Made by a program: the position numbers and the translations under genes
Shown: positions 11,809 to 25,648 of the stretch, piece by piece
Layout of the letters: each line of letters starts with the position of its first letter
How positions within the stretch are numbered: position 1 is the first letter of the stretch
Assembly (NCBI RefSeq): GCF_050947335.1
Contig: NW_027473315.1
Span: 1,240,001 to 1,304,000 of the forward strand
Direction: 5' to 3'
From: Megachile rotundata
Taxonomy: Eukaryota > Arthropoda > Insecta > Hymenoptera > Megachilidae
DNA: 64,000 nucleotides
Notes under the pieces: generated by a model
The model's database searches: none
What the model saw: only the letters and a program-made list of their open reading frames with translations
What the model was told of the DNA's origin: nothing

Positions 11809-14379
11809 ATTGTGATTGTATGATTGTGATTGTATGATTGTGATTGTATGATTGTGATTGTATGATTGTGATTGTATGGTTGTGATTGTATGATTGCGAT
11901 AGTATGATTGCGATTGTATGATTGTGATTGTATGATTGTGATTGTATGATTGTGATTGTATGATTGTGATTGTATGATTGTGATTGTATGATTGTGATTG
12001 TATGATTGTGTTTGTATTATTGCGATTGTATGATTGCGATAGTATGATTGTGATTGTACGATTGTGATTGTATGATTGTCTTCGTATGATTGTGATCGTA
12101 TGATTGCGATTGTATGATTGTGATTGTATGATTGTGATTGTATCATTGTGATTGTATGATTGTGATCATATGATTGTGATTGTATGATTGTGATTGTATG
12201 ATTGTTTTTGTATGATTGTGATTGTATAGTAGTAATTGTATGATTGTCATCGTATGATTGTGATTGTATGATTGTTTTTGTATGATTGTGATTGTATAGT
12301 AGTAATTGTATGATTGTCTTCGTATGATTGTGATCGTATGATTGTGATTGTATGATTGTGATTGTATGATTGTGATTGTATGATTGTGATTGTATCATTG
12401 TGATTGTATGATTGTGATCATATGATTGTGATTGTATGATTGTGATTGTATGATTGTTTTTGTATGATTGTGATTGTATGATTGTGATTGTATGATTGTG
12501 ATTGTATGATTGTGATTGTATTATTGTGATTGTATGATTGTGATTGTATGATTGTGATTGTATGATTGCGATAGTATGATTGTGATTGTATGATTGTGAT
12601 TGTATGACTGTGATTGTATGATTGAGATTGAATGATTGTGATTGTATGATTGTGATTGTATGATTGAGATTGTATGATTGTGATTGTATTATTGTGATTG
12701 TATGATTGTGATTGTATGATTGTGATTGTATGATTCTGAATGTATGATTGTGATTGTATGATTGTGATTGTATGATTGTGATTGTATGATTGTTTTTGTA
12801 TGATTGTTATTGTATAGTAGTAATTGTATGATTGTCATCGTATGATTGTGATTGTATGATTGTTTTTGTATGATTGTGATCGTATGATTGTGATTGTATG
12901 ATTGTGATTGTATGATTGTGATCGTATGATTGTGATTGTATGATTGTGATTGTATGATTGTGATTGTATGATTGTGATTGTATGATTGTTTTTGTATGAT
13001 TGTGATTGTATGATTGTGATTGTATGATTGTGATTGTATGATTGTGATTGTATGATTGCGATTGTATTATTGTGATTGTATGATTGTGATTGTATGATTG
13101 TGATTGTATGATTGTGATTGTATGATTGTGATTGTATGATTGTGATTGTATGATTGTGAATGTATGATTGTGATTGTATGATTGTGATTGTATGATTGTG
13201 ATTGTATGATTGTTTTTGTATGATTGTGATTGTATAGTAGTAATTGTATGATTGTCATCGTATGATTGTGATTGTATGATTGTTTTTGTATGATTGTGAT
13301 TGTATAGTAGCAATTGTATGATTGTCTTCGTATGATTGTGATCGTATGATTGTGATTGTATGATTGTGATTGTATGATTGTGATTGTATGATTGTGATTG
13401 TATCATTGTGATTGTATGATTGTGATCATATGATTGTGATTGTATGATTGTTTTTGTATGATTGTGATTGTATGATTGTGATTGTATGATTGTGATTGTA
13501 TGATTGTTTTTGTATGATTGTTTTTGTATGATTGTGATTGTATGATTGTGATTGTATTATTGTGATTGTATGATTGTGATTGTATGATTGTGATTGTATG
13601 ATTGCGATAGTATGATTGTGATTGTATGATTGTGATTGTATGATTGTGATTGTATGATTGCGATAGTATGATTGTGATTGTATGATTGTGATTGTATGAT
13701 TGTGATTGTATAATTGTGATTGTATGATTGAGATTGTATGATTGTGATTGTATTATTGTGATTGTATGATTGTGATTGTATGATTGTGATTGTATGATTG
13801 TGAATGTATGATTGTGATTGTATGATAGTGATTGTGTGATTCTGATTGCATGATTGTTTTTGTATGATTGTGATTGTATAGTAGTAATTGTATGATTGTC
13901 ATCGTATGATTGTGATTGTATGATTGTTTTTGTATGATTGTGATTGTATAGTAGTAACTGTATGATTGTCTTCGTATGATTGTGATCGTATGATAGTGAT
14001 TGTATGATTGTGATTGTATGATTGTGATTGTATAATTGTGATTGTATGATTGAGATTGTACGTTTGTGATTGTATTATTGTGATTGTATGATTGTGATTG
14101 TATGATTGTGATTGTATGATTGTGAATGTATGATTGTGATTGTATGATAGTGATTGTGTGATTCTGATTGTATGTTTGTTTTTGTATGATTGTGATTGTA
14201 TAGTAGTAATTGTATGATTGTCATCGTATGATTGTGATTGTATGATTGTTTTTGTATGATTGTGACTGTGTAGTAGTAATTGTATGATTGTCTTCGTATG
14301 ATTGTGATCGGATGATAGTGATTGTATGATTGTGATTGTATGATTGTGATTGTATGATTGTGATTGTATCATTGTGATT

Positions 14380-14516
14380 GCATGATTGTTTTTGTATGAT
14401 TGTGATTTCATGATTGTGATTGTATGATTGTGCCTGTATGATTGTGATGGTATGATTGTGATTGTATGATTGCGATTGTATGATTGCAATTTTATGAGTG
14501 TGATTATATGATTATG
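14380..14516 (+). repeat. Cassette D, copy 5 of 10
   Basis: Complete D order with its GCAATTTTATGAG word at 14486. There is no F cassette 122 bp downstream; instead an AATTGCATG unit occurs within about 80 bp, so the D-F interval was shortened here. Confidence 0.88.
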
Positions 14517-15159
14517 ATTGTATGATTGTGATTGTATGATTGTGATTGTATGATTGTAATTGCATGATTGTGATTGTATGATTGTGATTGTATGATTGTG
14601 ATTATATGATTGCGATAGTACGATTGTGACTGTATGATTGTGATTGTATGATTGTGATTGTATTATTGTGATTGTATGATTATGATTGTATGATTGTGAT
14701 TGTATGACTGCGATAGCATGATTGTGATTGTATGTTTGTGATTGTATGATTGTGATTGTATGATTGAGATTGTATGATTGTGATTGTATTATTGTGATTG
14801 TGTGATTGTGGTTGTATGATTGTTATTGTATGATTGTGAATGTATGATTGTGATTGTATGATTGTGATTGTATGATTGAGATTGTATGATTGTTTTCGTA
14901 TGATTGTGATTGTATAGTAGTAATTGTATGATTGTCATCATATGATTGTGATTGTATGATTGTTTTTGTATGATTGTGATTGTATAGTAGTAATTGTATG
15001 ATTGTCTTCGTATGATTGTGATCGTATGATTGTGATCGTATGATTGTGATTGTATGATTGTGATTGTATCATTGTGATTGAATGATTGTGAGCGTATGAT
15101 TGTGAGTGTATGATTGTGATTGTATGATTGTTTTTGTATGATTGTGATTGTATGATTGT

Positions 15160-15294
15160 GATCGTACGATTGTGATCGTATGATTGTGATTGTATGATTG
15201 TGATCGTTTGATTGTGGTTGTATAATTATTGTTCTATTATTGTGATTGTATGATTGTTCTTGTATGATTATGATCGTATGATTGTAATTGCATG
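15160..15294 (+). repeat. Cassette C, copy 5 of 12 (TTGTTC subtype)
   Basis: Full word order, ATAATTATTGTTC form. Its flanks are the same as those of the copies at 22762 and 24792. Confidence 0.9.
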
Positions 15295-15830
15295 ATTGTG
15301 ATTGTATGATTGTGATTGTATGATTGTGATTGTATGATTGTGATTGTATGGTTGTGATTGTATGATTGCGATAGTATGATTGTGATTGTATGATTGTGAT
15401 TGTATTATTGTGATTGTATGATTGCGATAGTATGATTGTGATTGTATGATTGTGATTGTATGATTGTCTTCGTACGATTGTGATCGTATGATTGTGATCG
15501 TATGATTGTGATTGTATGATTGTGATTGTATGATTGTGATTGTATCATTGTGATTGTATGATTGTGATCATATGATTGTGATTGTATGATAGTTTTTGTA
15601 TGATTGTGATTGTATAGTAGTAATTGTATGATTGTCATCGTATGATTGTGATTGTATGATTGTTTTTGTATGATTGTGATTGTATAGTAGTAATTGTATG
15701 ATTGTCTTCGTATGATTGTGATCGTATGATTGTGATCGTATGATTGTGATTGTATGATTGTGATTGTATGATTGTGATTGTATGACTGTGATTGTATCAT
15801 TGCGATTGTATGATTGTGATCGTATGATTG

Positions 15831-16689
15831 TGATCATATGATTGTGATTGTATGATTGTTTTTGTATGATTGTGATTGTATGATTGTGATTGTATGATTG
15901 TGATTGTATGATTGTGATTGTATGATTGTGATTGTATGATTGCGATTGTATGATTGCGATTGTATGATTGTGATTGTATGATTGTGATTGTATGATTGTG
16001 ATTGTATGATTGTGATTGTATGATTGTGATTGTATGATTGTGATTGTATCATTGTGATTGTATGATTGTGATCGTATGATTGTGATCGTATGATTGTGAT
16101 CGTATGATTGTGATCGTATGATTGTGATTGTATGATTGTGATTGTATGATTGTGATTGTATGATTGTGATTGTATGATTGTGATTGTATGATTGTGATTG
16201 TATGATTGTGATTGTATGAATGTGATTGTATGATTGTGATTGTATGATTGTGATTGTATGATTGTGATTGTATGATTGTGATTGTATGATTGCGATAGTA
16301 TGATTGTGATTGTATGATTGTGATTGTATGATTGTGATTGTATCATTGTGATTGTATGATTGTGATCATATGATTGTCATCGTATGATTGTGATTGTATG
16401 ATTGTTTTTGTATGATTGTGATTGTATAATAGCAATTGTATGATTGTCTTCGTATGATTGTGATCGTATGATTGTGATTGTATGATTGTGATTGTATGAT
16501 TGTGATTGTATGATTGTGGTTGTATGATTGTGATTGTATTATTGTGATTGTATGATTGTGATTGTATGATTGTGATTGTATGATTGCGATAGTATGATTG
16601 TGATTGTATGATTGTGATTGTATGATTGTGATTGTATGATTGCGATAGTATGATTGTGATTGTATGATTGTGAATGTATGATTGTGATT
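15831..16689 (+). repeat. Mostly canonical array segment with a GATCG run
   Basis: Long stretches of plain 14-mers. Four GATCGTATG units in a row occur near 16,060-16,110, an unusual local CpG cluster. One TATAATAGCAATTG marker near 16,425 is a private variant of the TAG marker. Nothing gene-like is present. Confidence 0.88.
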
Positions 16690-17630
16690 GTATGATAGTG
16701 ATTGTGTGATTCTGATTGTATGATTGTTTTTGTATGATTGTGATTGTATAGTAGTAATTGTATGATTGTCATCGTATGATTGTGATTGTATGATTGTGAT
16801 TGTATCATTGTGATTGAATGATTGTGAGCGTATGATTGTGAGTGTATGATTGTGATTGTATGATTGCTTTTGTATGATTGTGATTGTATGATTGTGATCG
16901 TACGATTGTGATCGTATGATTGTGATTGTATGATTGTGATCGTTTGATTGTGGTTGTATAATTATGGTTCTATTATTGTGATTGTATGATTGTTCTTGTA
17001 TGATTATGATCATATGATTGTAGTTGCATGATTGTGATTGTATGATTGTGATTGTATGATTGTGATTGTATGATTGTGATTGTATGATTGTGATTGTATG
17101 ATTGCGATAGTATGATTGTGATTGTATGATTGTGATTGTATGATTGTGATTGTATGATTGTGATTGTATGATTGCGATAGTATGATTGTGATTGTATGAT
17201 TGTGATTGTATGATTGTGATTGTACGATTGTGATTGTATGATTGTGATTGTATGATTGTGATTGTATGATTGTTTTTGTATGATTGTGATTGTATAGTAG
17301 TAATTGTATGATTGTCATCGTATGATTGTCATTGTATGATTGTGATTTTATCATTGTGATTGAATGATTGTGAGTGTATGATTGCGATTGTATGATTGCG
17401 ATCGTATGATTGTGATTGTATTATTGTGGTTGTATGATTGTGATTGTATGATTGTGATTGTATGATTGTGATTGTATGATTGCGATAGTATGATTGTGAT
17501 TGTATGATTGTGATTGTATGATTGTGATTGTATGATTGTGATTGTATCATTGTGATTGTATGATTGTGATCATATGATTGTGATTGTATGATTGTGATTG
17601 TATGATTGTTTTTGTATGATTGTGATTGTA
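16690..17630 (+). repeat. Block B copy 2
   Basis: Matches 1,478-2,420 in order of words, with C at 16896-17030. The ending (17,329-17,550) is the same as 18,939-19,160 (+1,610 bp) and 27,479-27,700 (+10,150 bp), judging by identical minus-strand translations. Confidence 0.87.
16896..17030 (+). repeat. Cassette C, copy 6 of 12 (ATGGTTC subtype)
   Basis: Ends in TAGTTGCATG rather than TAATTGCATG, a change shared only with the copy 1,750 bp downstream. The two are therefore sister copies. Confidence 0.9.
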
Positions 17631-18543
17631 TGATTGTGATTGTACGATTGTGATTGTATGATTGTGATTGTATTATTGTGATTGTATGATTGTGATTGTA
17701 TGATTGTGATTGTATGATTGCGATAGTATGATTGTGATTGTATGATTGTGATTGTATGATTGTGATTGTATGATTGCGATAGTATGATTGTGATTGTATG
17801 ATTGTGATTGTATGATTGTGATTGTATAATTGTGATTGTATGATTGAGATTGTATGATTGTGATTGTATTATTGTGATTGTATGATTGTGATTGTATGAT
17901 TGTGATTGTATGATTGTGATTGTATGATTGTTTTTGTATGATTGTGATTGTATAGTAGTAATTGTATGATTGACTTCGTATGATTGTGATCGTATGATTG
18001 TGATTGTATGATTGTGATTGTATGATTGTTTTTGTATGATTGTGATTGTATGATTGTGATTGTATGATTGTGATTGCATGATTGTGGTTGTATGATTATG
18101 GTTCTATTATTGTGATTGTATGATTTTTCTTGTATGATTATGATCGTATGATTGTAATTGCATGATTGTGATTGTATGATTGTGATTGTATGATTGTGAT
18201 TGTATGATTGTGATTATATGATTGCGATAGTATGATTGTGACTGTATGATTGTGATTGTATGATTGTGATTGTATTATTGTGATTGTATGATTGTGATTG
18301 TATGACTGCGATAGCATGATTGTGATTGTATGTTTGTGATTGTATGATTGTGATTGTATGATTGAGATTGTATGATTGTGATTGTATTATTGTGATTGTG
18401 TGATTGTGATTGTATGATTGTGATTGTATGATTGTGATTGTATGATTGTGATTGTATGGTTGTGATTGTATGATTGCGATAGTATGATTGCGATTGTATG
18501 ATTGTGATTGTATGATTGTGATTGTATGATTGTGATTGTATGA
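17631..18543 (+). repeat. Array segment with an F cassette lacking D
   Basis: Canonical units and GCGATAG, TATAATTG and GAGATTG words, then an F cassette at 18094-18164 without a D cassette 122 bp upstream. The segment 18,060-18,400 otherwise matches 7,990-8,310, so the F side of a D-F pair was joined to foreign units here. Confidence 0.84.
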
Positions 18544-21500
18544 TTGTGATTGTATCATTGTGATTGAATGATTGTGAGCGTATGATTGTGAGTGTATGAT
18601 TGTGATTGTATGATTGCTTTTGTATGATTGTGATTGTATGATTGTGATCGTACGATTGTGATCGTATGATTGTGATTGTATGATTGTGATCGTTTGATTG
18701 TGGTTGTATAATTATGGTTCTATTATTGTGATTGTATGATTGTTCTTGTATGATTATGATCATATGATTGTAGTTGCATGATTGTGATTGTATGATTGTG
18801 ATTGTATGATTGTGATTGTATGATTGTGATTGTATGATTGTGATTGTATGATTGCGATAGTATGATTGTGATTGTATGATTGTTTTTGTATGATTGTGAT
18901 TGTATAGTAGTAATTGTATGATTGTCATCGTATGATTGTCATTGTATGATTGTGATTTTATCATTGTGATTGAATGATTGTGAGTGTATGATTGCGATTG
19001 TATGATTGCGATCGTATGATTGTGATTGTATTATTGTGGTTGTATGATTGTGATTGTATGATTGTGATTGTATGATTGTGATTGTATGATTGCGATAGTA
19101 TGATTGTGATTGTATGATTGTGATTGTATGATTGTGATTGTATGATTGTGATTGTATCATTGTGATTGTATGATTGTGATCATATGATTGTGATTGTATG
19201 ATTGTGATTGTATGATTGTTTTTGTATGATTGTGATTGTATGATTGTGATTGTACGATTGTGATTGTATGATTGTGATTGTATTATTGTGATTGTATGAT
19301 TGTGATTGTATGATTGTGATTGTATGATTGTGATTGTATGATTGTGATTGTATGATTGCGATAGTATGATTGTGATTGTATGTTTGTGATTGTATGATTG
19401 TGATTGTATGATTGAGATTGTATGATTGTGATTGTATTATTGTGATTGTGTGATTGTGATTGTATGATTGTGATTGTATGATTGTGATTGTATGATTGCG
19501 ATAGTATGATTGCGATTGTATGATTGTGATTGTATGATTGTGATTGTATGATTGTGATTGTATGATTGTGATTGTATGATTGTGATTGTATGATTGTGAT
19601 TGTATGATTGTGATTGTATGATTGTGATTGTATGATTGTGTTTGTATTATTGTGATTGTATGATTGCGATAGTATGATTGTGATTGTACGATTGTGATTG
19701 TATGATTGTCTTCGTATGATTGTGATCGTATGATTGTGATTGTATGATTGTGATTGTATGATTGTGATTGTATCATTGTGATTGTATGATTGTGATCATA
19801 TGATTGTGATTGTATGATTGTGATTGTATGATTGTTTTTGTATGATTGTGATTGTATAGTAGTAATTGTATGATTGTCATCGTATGATTGTGATTGTATG
19901 ATTGTTTTTGTATGATTGTGATTGTATAGTAGTAATTGTATGATTGTCTTCGTATGATTGTGATCGTATGGTTGTGATTGTATGATTGTGATTGTATGAT
20001 TGTGATTGTATGATTGTGATTGTATCATTGTGATTGTATGATTGTGATCATATGATTGTGATTGTATGATTGTGATTGTATGATTGTTTTTGTATGATTG
20101 TGATTGTATGATTGTGATTGTATGATTGTGATTGTATGATTGTGATTGTATTATTGTGATTGTATGATTGTGATTGTATGATTGTGATTGTATGATTGCG
20201 ATAGTATGATTGTGATTGTATGATTGTGATTGTATGATTGTGATTGTATGATTGAGATTGAATGATTGTGATTGTATGATTGTGATTATATGATTGAGAT
20301 TGTATGATTGTGATTGTATTATTGTGATTGTATGATTGTGATTGTATGATTGTGATTGTATGATTCTGAATGTATGATTGTGATTGTATGATTGTGATTG
20401 TATGATTGTGATTGTATGATTGTTTTTGTATGATTGTGACTGTATAGTAGTAATTGTATGATTGTCATCGTATGATTGTGATTGTATGATTGTTTTTGTA
20501 TGATTGTGATCGTATGATTGTGATTGTATGATTGTGATTGTATGATTGTGATCGTATGATTGTGATTGTATGATTGTGATTGTATGATTGTGATTGTATG
20601 ATTGTGACTGTATCATTGCGATTGTATGATTGTGATCATATGATTGTGATCATATGATTGTGATTGTATGATTGTCATCGTATGATTGTGATTGTATGAT
20701 TGTTTTTGTATGATTGTGATCGTATGATTGTGATTGTATGATTGTGATTGTATGATTGTGATCGTATGATTGTGATTGTATGATTGTGATTGTATGATTG
20801 TGATTGTATGATTGTGACTGTATCATTGCGATTGTATGATTGTGATCATATGATTGTGATCATATGATTGTGATTGTATGATTGTGATTGTATGATTGTT
20901 TTTGTATGATTGTGATTGTATGATTGTGATTGTATAGTAGTAATTGTATGATTGTCTTCGTATGATTGTGATCGTATGATTGTGATTGTATGATTGTGAT
21001 TGTATGATTGTGATTGTATGATTGTGATTGTATCATTGTGATTGTATGATTGTGATCATATGATTGTGATTGTATGATTGTGATTGTATGATTGTTTTTG
21101 TATGATTGTGATTGTATGATTGTGATTGTATGATTGTGATTGTATGATTGTGATTGTATGATTGTGATTGTATTATTGTGATTGTATGATTGTGATTGTA
21201 TGATTGTGATTGTATGATTGTGATTGTATGATTGTGATTGTATGATTGTGATTGTATGATTGAGATTGTATGATTGTGATTGTATTATTGTGATTGTATG
21301 ATTGTGATTGTATGATTGTGATTGTATGATTGTGAATGTATGATTGTGATTGTATGATTGTGATTGTATGATTGTGATTGTATGATTGTTTTTGTATGAT
21401 TGTGATTGTATAGTAGTAATTGTATGATTGTCATCGTATGATTGTGATTGTATGATTGTTTTTGTATGATTGTGATTGTATAGTAGCAATTGTATGATTG

Positions 21501-21588
21501 TCTTCGTATGATTGTGATCGTATGATTGTGATTGTATGATTGTGATTGTATGATTGTGATTGTATGATTGTGATTGTATCATTGTGAT
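18544..21588 (+). repeat. Block B copy 3 followed by units shared with 8.2-10.4 kb
   Basis: C cassette at 18646-18780 lies 1,750 bp after its sister, and the B tail at 18,939-19,160 lies 1,610 bp after its sister, so ten units between them were lost. Further right, TAG-marker pairs and TCTGAATG (near 20,365) resemble 8.2-10.4 kb. A GATCATATG doublet segment of about 210 bp is repeated near 20,630 and 20,840. Confidence 0.82.
18646..18780 (+). repeat. Cassette C, copy 7 of 12 (ATGGTTC, TAGTTGCATG form)
   Basis: Same as the copy at 16896 including its private TAGTTGCATG end. Left flank has GATTGAATG, GAGCG, GAGTG and GCTTTTG units. Confidence 0.9.
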
Positions 21589-23618
21589 TGTATGATTGTG
21601 ATCATATGATTGTGATTGTATGATTGTTTTTGTATGATTGTGATTGTATGATTGTGATTGTATGATTGTGATTGTATGATTGTTTTTGTATGATTGTTTT
21701 TGTATGATTGTGATTGTATGATTGTGATTGTATTATTGTGATTGTATGATTGTGATTGTATGATTGTGATTGTATGATTGCGATAGTATGATTGTGATTG
21801 TATGATTGTGATTGTATGATTGTGATTGTATGATTGCGATAGTATGATTGTGATTGTATGATTGTGATTGTATGATTGTGATTGTATAATTGTGATTGTA
21901 TGATTGAGATTGTATGATTGTGATTGTATTATTGTGATTGTATGATTGTGATTGTATGATTGTGATTGTATGATTGTGAATGTATGATTGCGATTGTATG
22001 ATAGTGATTGTGTGATTCTGATTGTATGATTGTTTTTGTATGATTGTGATTGTATAGTAGTAATTGTATGATTGTCATCGTATGATTGTGATTGTATGAT
22101 TGTTTTTGTATGATTGTGATTGTATAGTAGTAACTGTATGATTGTCTTCGTATGATTGTGATCGTATGATAGTGATTGTATGATTGTGATTGTATGATTG
22201 TGATTGTATAATTGTGATTGTATGATTGAGATTGTACGTTTGTGATTGTATTATTGTGATTGTATTATTGTGATTGTATGATTATGATTGTATGATTGTG
22301 ATTGTATGACTGCGATAGCATGATTGTGATTGTATGTTTGTGATTGTGTGATTGTGATTGTATGATTGAGATTGTATGATTGTGATTGTATTATTGTGAT
22401 TGTGTGATTGTGGTTGTATGATTGTTATTGTATGATTGTGAATGTATGATTGTGATTGTATGATTGTGATTGTATGATTGAGATTGTATGATTGTTTTCG
22501 TATGATTGTGATTGTATAGTAGTAATTGTATGATTGTCATCATATGATTGTGATTGTATGATTGTTTTTGTATGATTGTGATTGTATAGTAGTAATTGTA
22601 TGATTGTCTTCGTATGATTGTGATCGTATGATTGTGATCGTATGATTGTGATGGTATGATTGTGATTGTATCATTGTGATTGAATGATTGTGAGCGTATG
22701 ATTGTGAGTGTATGATTGTGATTGTATGATTGTTTTTGTATGATTGTGATTGTATGATTGTGATCGTACGATTGTGATCGTATGATTGTGATTGTATGAT
22801 TGTGATCGTTTGATTGTGGTTGTATAATTATTGTTCTATTATTGTGATTGTATGATTGTTCTTGTATGATTATGATCGTATGATTGTAATTGCATGATTG
22901 TGATTGTATGATTGTGATTGTATGATTGTGATTGTATGATTGTGATTGTATGGTTGTGATTGTATGATTGCGATAGTATGATTGTGATTGTATGATTGTG
23001 ATTGTATTATTGTGATTGTATGATTGCGATAGTATGATTGTGATTGTATGATTGTGATTGTATGATTGTCTTCGTACGATTGTGATCGTATGATTGTGAT
23101 CGTATGATTGTGATTGTATGATTGTGATTGTATGATTGTGATTGTATCATTGTGATTGTATGATTGTGATCATATGATTCTGATTGTATGATTGTGATTG
23201 TATAGTAGTAATTGTATGATTGTCATCGTATGATTGTGATTGTATGATTGTTTTTGTATGATTGTGATTGTATAGTAGTAATTGTATGATTGTCTTCGTA
23301 TGATTGTGATCGTATGATTGTGATCGTATGATTGTGATTGTATGATTGTGATTGTATGATTGTGATTGTATGACTGTGATTGTATCATTGCGATTGTATG
23401 ATTGTGATCATATGATTGTGATCATATGATTGTGATTGTATGATTGTGATTGTATGATTGTTTTTGTATGATTGTGATTGTATGATTGTGATTGTATAGT
23501 AGTAATTGTATGATTGTCTTCGTATGATTGTGATCGTATGATTGTGATTGTATGATTGTGATTGTATGATTGTGATTGTATGATTGTGATTGTATCATTG
23601 TGATTGTATGATTGTGAT
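21589..23618 (+). repeat. 2030-bp tandem block, copy 1
   Basis: First copy of a 145-unit tandem duplication. All landmarks recur at +2,030 bp: TATTATTG (21731 and 23761), GATAG (22000 and 24030), TAACTG marker (near 22132 and 24162), cassette C (22762 and 24792). I saw no difference between the copies in the lines compared. The left edge is where matching to the second copy begins, next to a GATCATATG unit. Confidence 0.92.
22762..22896 (+). repeat. Cassette C, copy 8 of 12 (TTGTTC subtype)
   Basis: Left flank carries GATGGTATG near 22,650 in place of GATTGTATG, shared with its twin at +2,030 bp and absent from the related copy at 15160. Confidence 0.9.
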
Positions 23619-25648
23619 CATATGATTGTGATCATATGATTGTGATTGTATGATTGTTTTTGTATGATTGTGATTGTATGATTGTGATTGTATGATTGTG
23701 ATTGTATGATTGTTTTTGTATGATTGTTTTTGTATGATTGTGATTGTATGATTGTGATTGTATTATTGTGATTGTATGATTGTGATTGTATGATTGTGAT
23801 TGTATGATTGCGATAGTATGATTGTGATTGTATGATTGTGATTGTATGATTGTGATTGTATGATTGCGATAGTATGATTGTGATTGTATGATTGTGATTG
23901 TATGATTGTGATTGTATAATTGTGATTGTATGATTGAGATTGTATGATTGTGATTGTATTATTGTGATTGTATGATTGTGATTGTATGATTGTGATTGTA
24001 TGATTGTGAATGTATGATTGCGATTGTATGATAGTGATTGTGTGATTCTGATTGTATGATTGTTTTTGTATGATTGTGATTGTATAGTAGTAATTGTATG
24101 ATTGTCATCGTATGATTGTGATTGTATGATTGTTTTTGTATGATTGTGATTGTATAGTAGTAACTGTATGATTGTCTTCGTATGATTGTGATCGTATGAT
24201 AGTGATTGTATGATTGTGATTGTATGATTGTGATTGTATAATTGTGATTGTATGATTGAGATTGTACGTTTGTGATTGTATTATTGTGATTGTATTATTG
24301 TGATTGTATGATTATGATTGTATGATTGTGATTGTATGACTGCGATAGCATGATTGTGATTGTATGTTTGTGATTGTGTGATTGTGATTGTATGATTGAG
24401 ATTGTATGATTGTGATTGTATTATTGTGATTGTGTGATTGTGGTTGTATGATTGTTATTGTATGATTGTGAATGTATGATTGTGATTGTATGATTGTGAT
24501 TGTATGATTGAGATTGTATGATTGTTTTCGTATGATTGTGATTGTATAGTAGTAATTGTATGATTGTCATCATATGATTGTGATTGTATGATTGTTTTTG
24601 TATGATTGTGATTGTATAGTAGTAATTGTATGATTGTCTTCGTATGATTGTGATCGTATGATTGTGATCGTATGATTGTGATGGTATGATTGTGATTGTA
24701 TCATTGTGATTGAATGATTGTGAGCGTATGATTGTGAGTGTATGATTGTGATTGTATGATTGTTTTTGTATGATTGTGATTGTATGATTGTGATCGTACG
24801 ATTGTGATCGTATGATTGTGATTGTATGATTGTGATCGTTTGATTGTGGTTGTATAATTATTGTTCTATTATTGTGATTGTATGATTGTTCTTGTATGAT
24901 TATGATCGTATGATTGTAATTGCATGATTGTGATTGTATGATTGTGATTGTATGATTGTGATTGTATGATTGTGATTGTATGGTTGTGATTGTATGATTG
25001 CGATAGTATGATTGTGATTGTATGATTGTGATTGTATTATTGTGATTGTATGATTGCGATAGTATGATTGTGATTGTATGATTGTGATTGTATGATTGTC
25101 TTCGTACGATTGTGATCGTATGATTGTGATCGTATGATTGTGATTGTATGATTGTGATTGTATGATTGTGATTGTATCATTGTGATTGTATGATTGTGAT
25201 CATATGATTCTGATTGTATGATTGTGATTGTATAGTAGTAATTGTATGATTGTCATCGTATGATTGTGATTGTATGATTGTTTTTGTATGATTGTGATTG
25301 TATAGTAGTAATTGTATGATTGTCTTCGTATGATTGTGATCGTATGATTGTGATCGTATGATTGTGATTGTATGATTGTGATTGTATGATTGTGATTGTA
25401 TGACTGTGATTGTATCATTGCGATTGTATGATTGTGATCATATGATTGTGATCATATGATTGTGATTGTATGATTGTGATTGTATGATTGTTTTTGTATG
25501 ATTGTGATTGTATGATTGTGATTGTATAGTAGTAATTGTATGATTGTCTTCGTATGATTGTGATCGTATGATTGTGATTGTATGATTGTGATTGTATGAT
25601 TGTGATTGTATGATTGTGATTGTATCATTGTGATTGTATGATTGTGAT
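23619..25648 (+). repeat. 2030-bp tandem block, copy 2
   Basis: Second copy of the 145-unit duplication. The junction is marked by two GATCATATG units 14 bp apart near 23,618-23,640. Matching ends near 25,660, where a canonical unit replaces the second GATCATATG. Confidence 0.92.
24792..24926 (+). repeat. Cassette C, copy 9 of 12 (TTGTTC subtype)
   Basis: Twin of the copy at 22762 at +2,030 bp with the same flanking variants. Confidence 0.9.

Larger units (their letters stand above)
10594..13547 (+). repeat. 2954-bp tandem block, copy 2
   Basis: Second copy of the 211-unit duplication, with D at 10740-10876, F at 10968-11038 and C at 11674-11808, each exactly 2,954 bp from its twin. Private variants such as TAGCATTG and the doubled TTTTTG units (10,545-10,575 and 13,499-13,529) are shared by both copies. 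Matching stops near 13,557, where this side has TATTATTG and the twin has TATGATTG. Near identity implies a very recent duplication; a collapsed or over-extended assembly is the alternative. Confidence 0.92.
13548..15830 (+). repeat. Block related to the 21.6-25.6 kb doublet, long form
   Basis: Carries two GATAG-GTGTGATTCTG words 322 bp (23 units) apart (13824 and 14146), a D cassette (14380-14516) without F, and C (15160-15294). Landmarks up to TACGTTTG (14061) match 22,237 at +8,176 bp; landmarks from ATTATG (14679) match 22,281 at +7,602 bp. The 574-bp (41-unit) difference shows that the 22-kb copy lacks the segment holding the second GATAG word and the D cassette. Confidence 0.86.

Noticed and set aside
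7640..13547. Assembly duplication as the default explanation of near-identical blocks
   Set aside because: Not excluded for the 2954- and 2030-bp pairs, but other block pairs show graded divergence, unit-level indels and copied 1-bp deletions, as real sequential duplications would.
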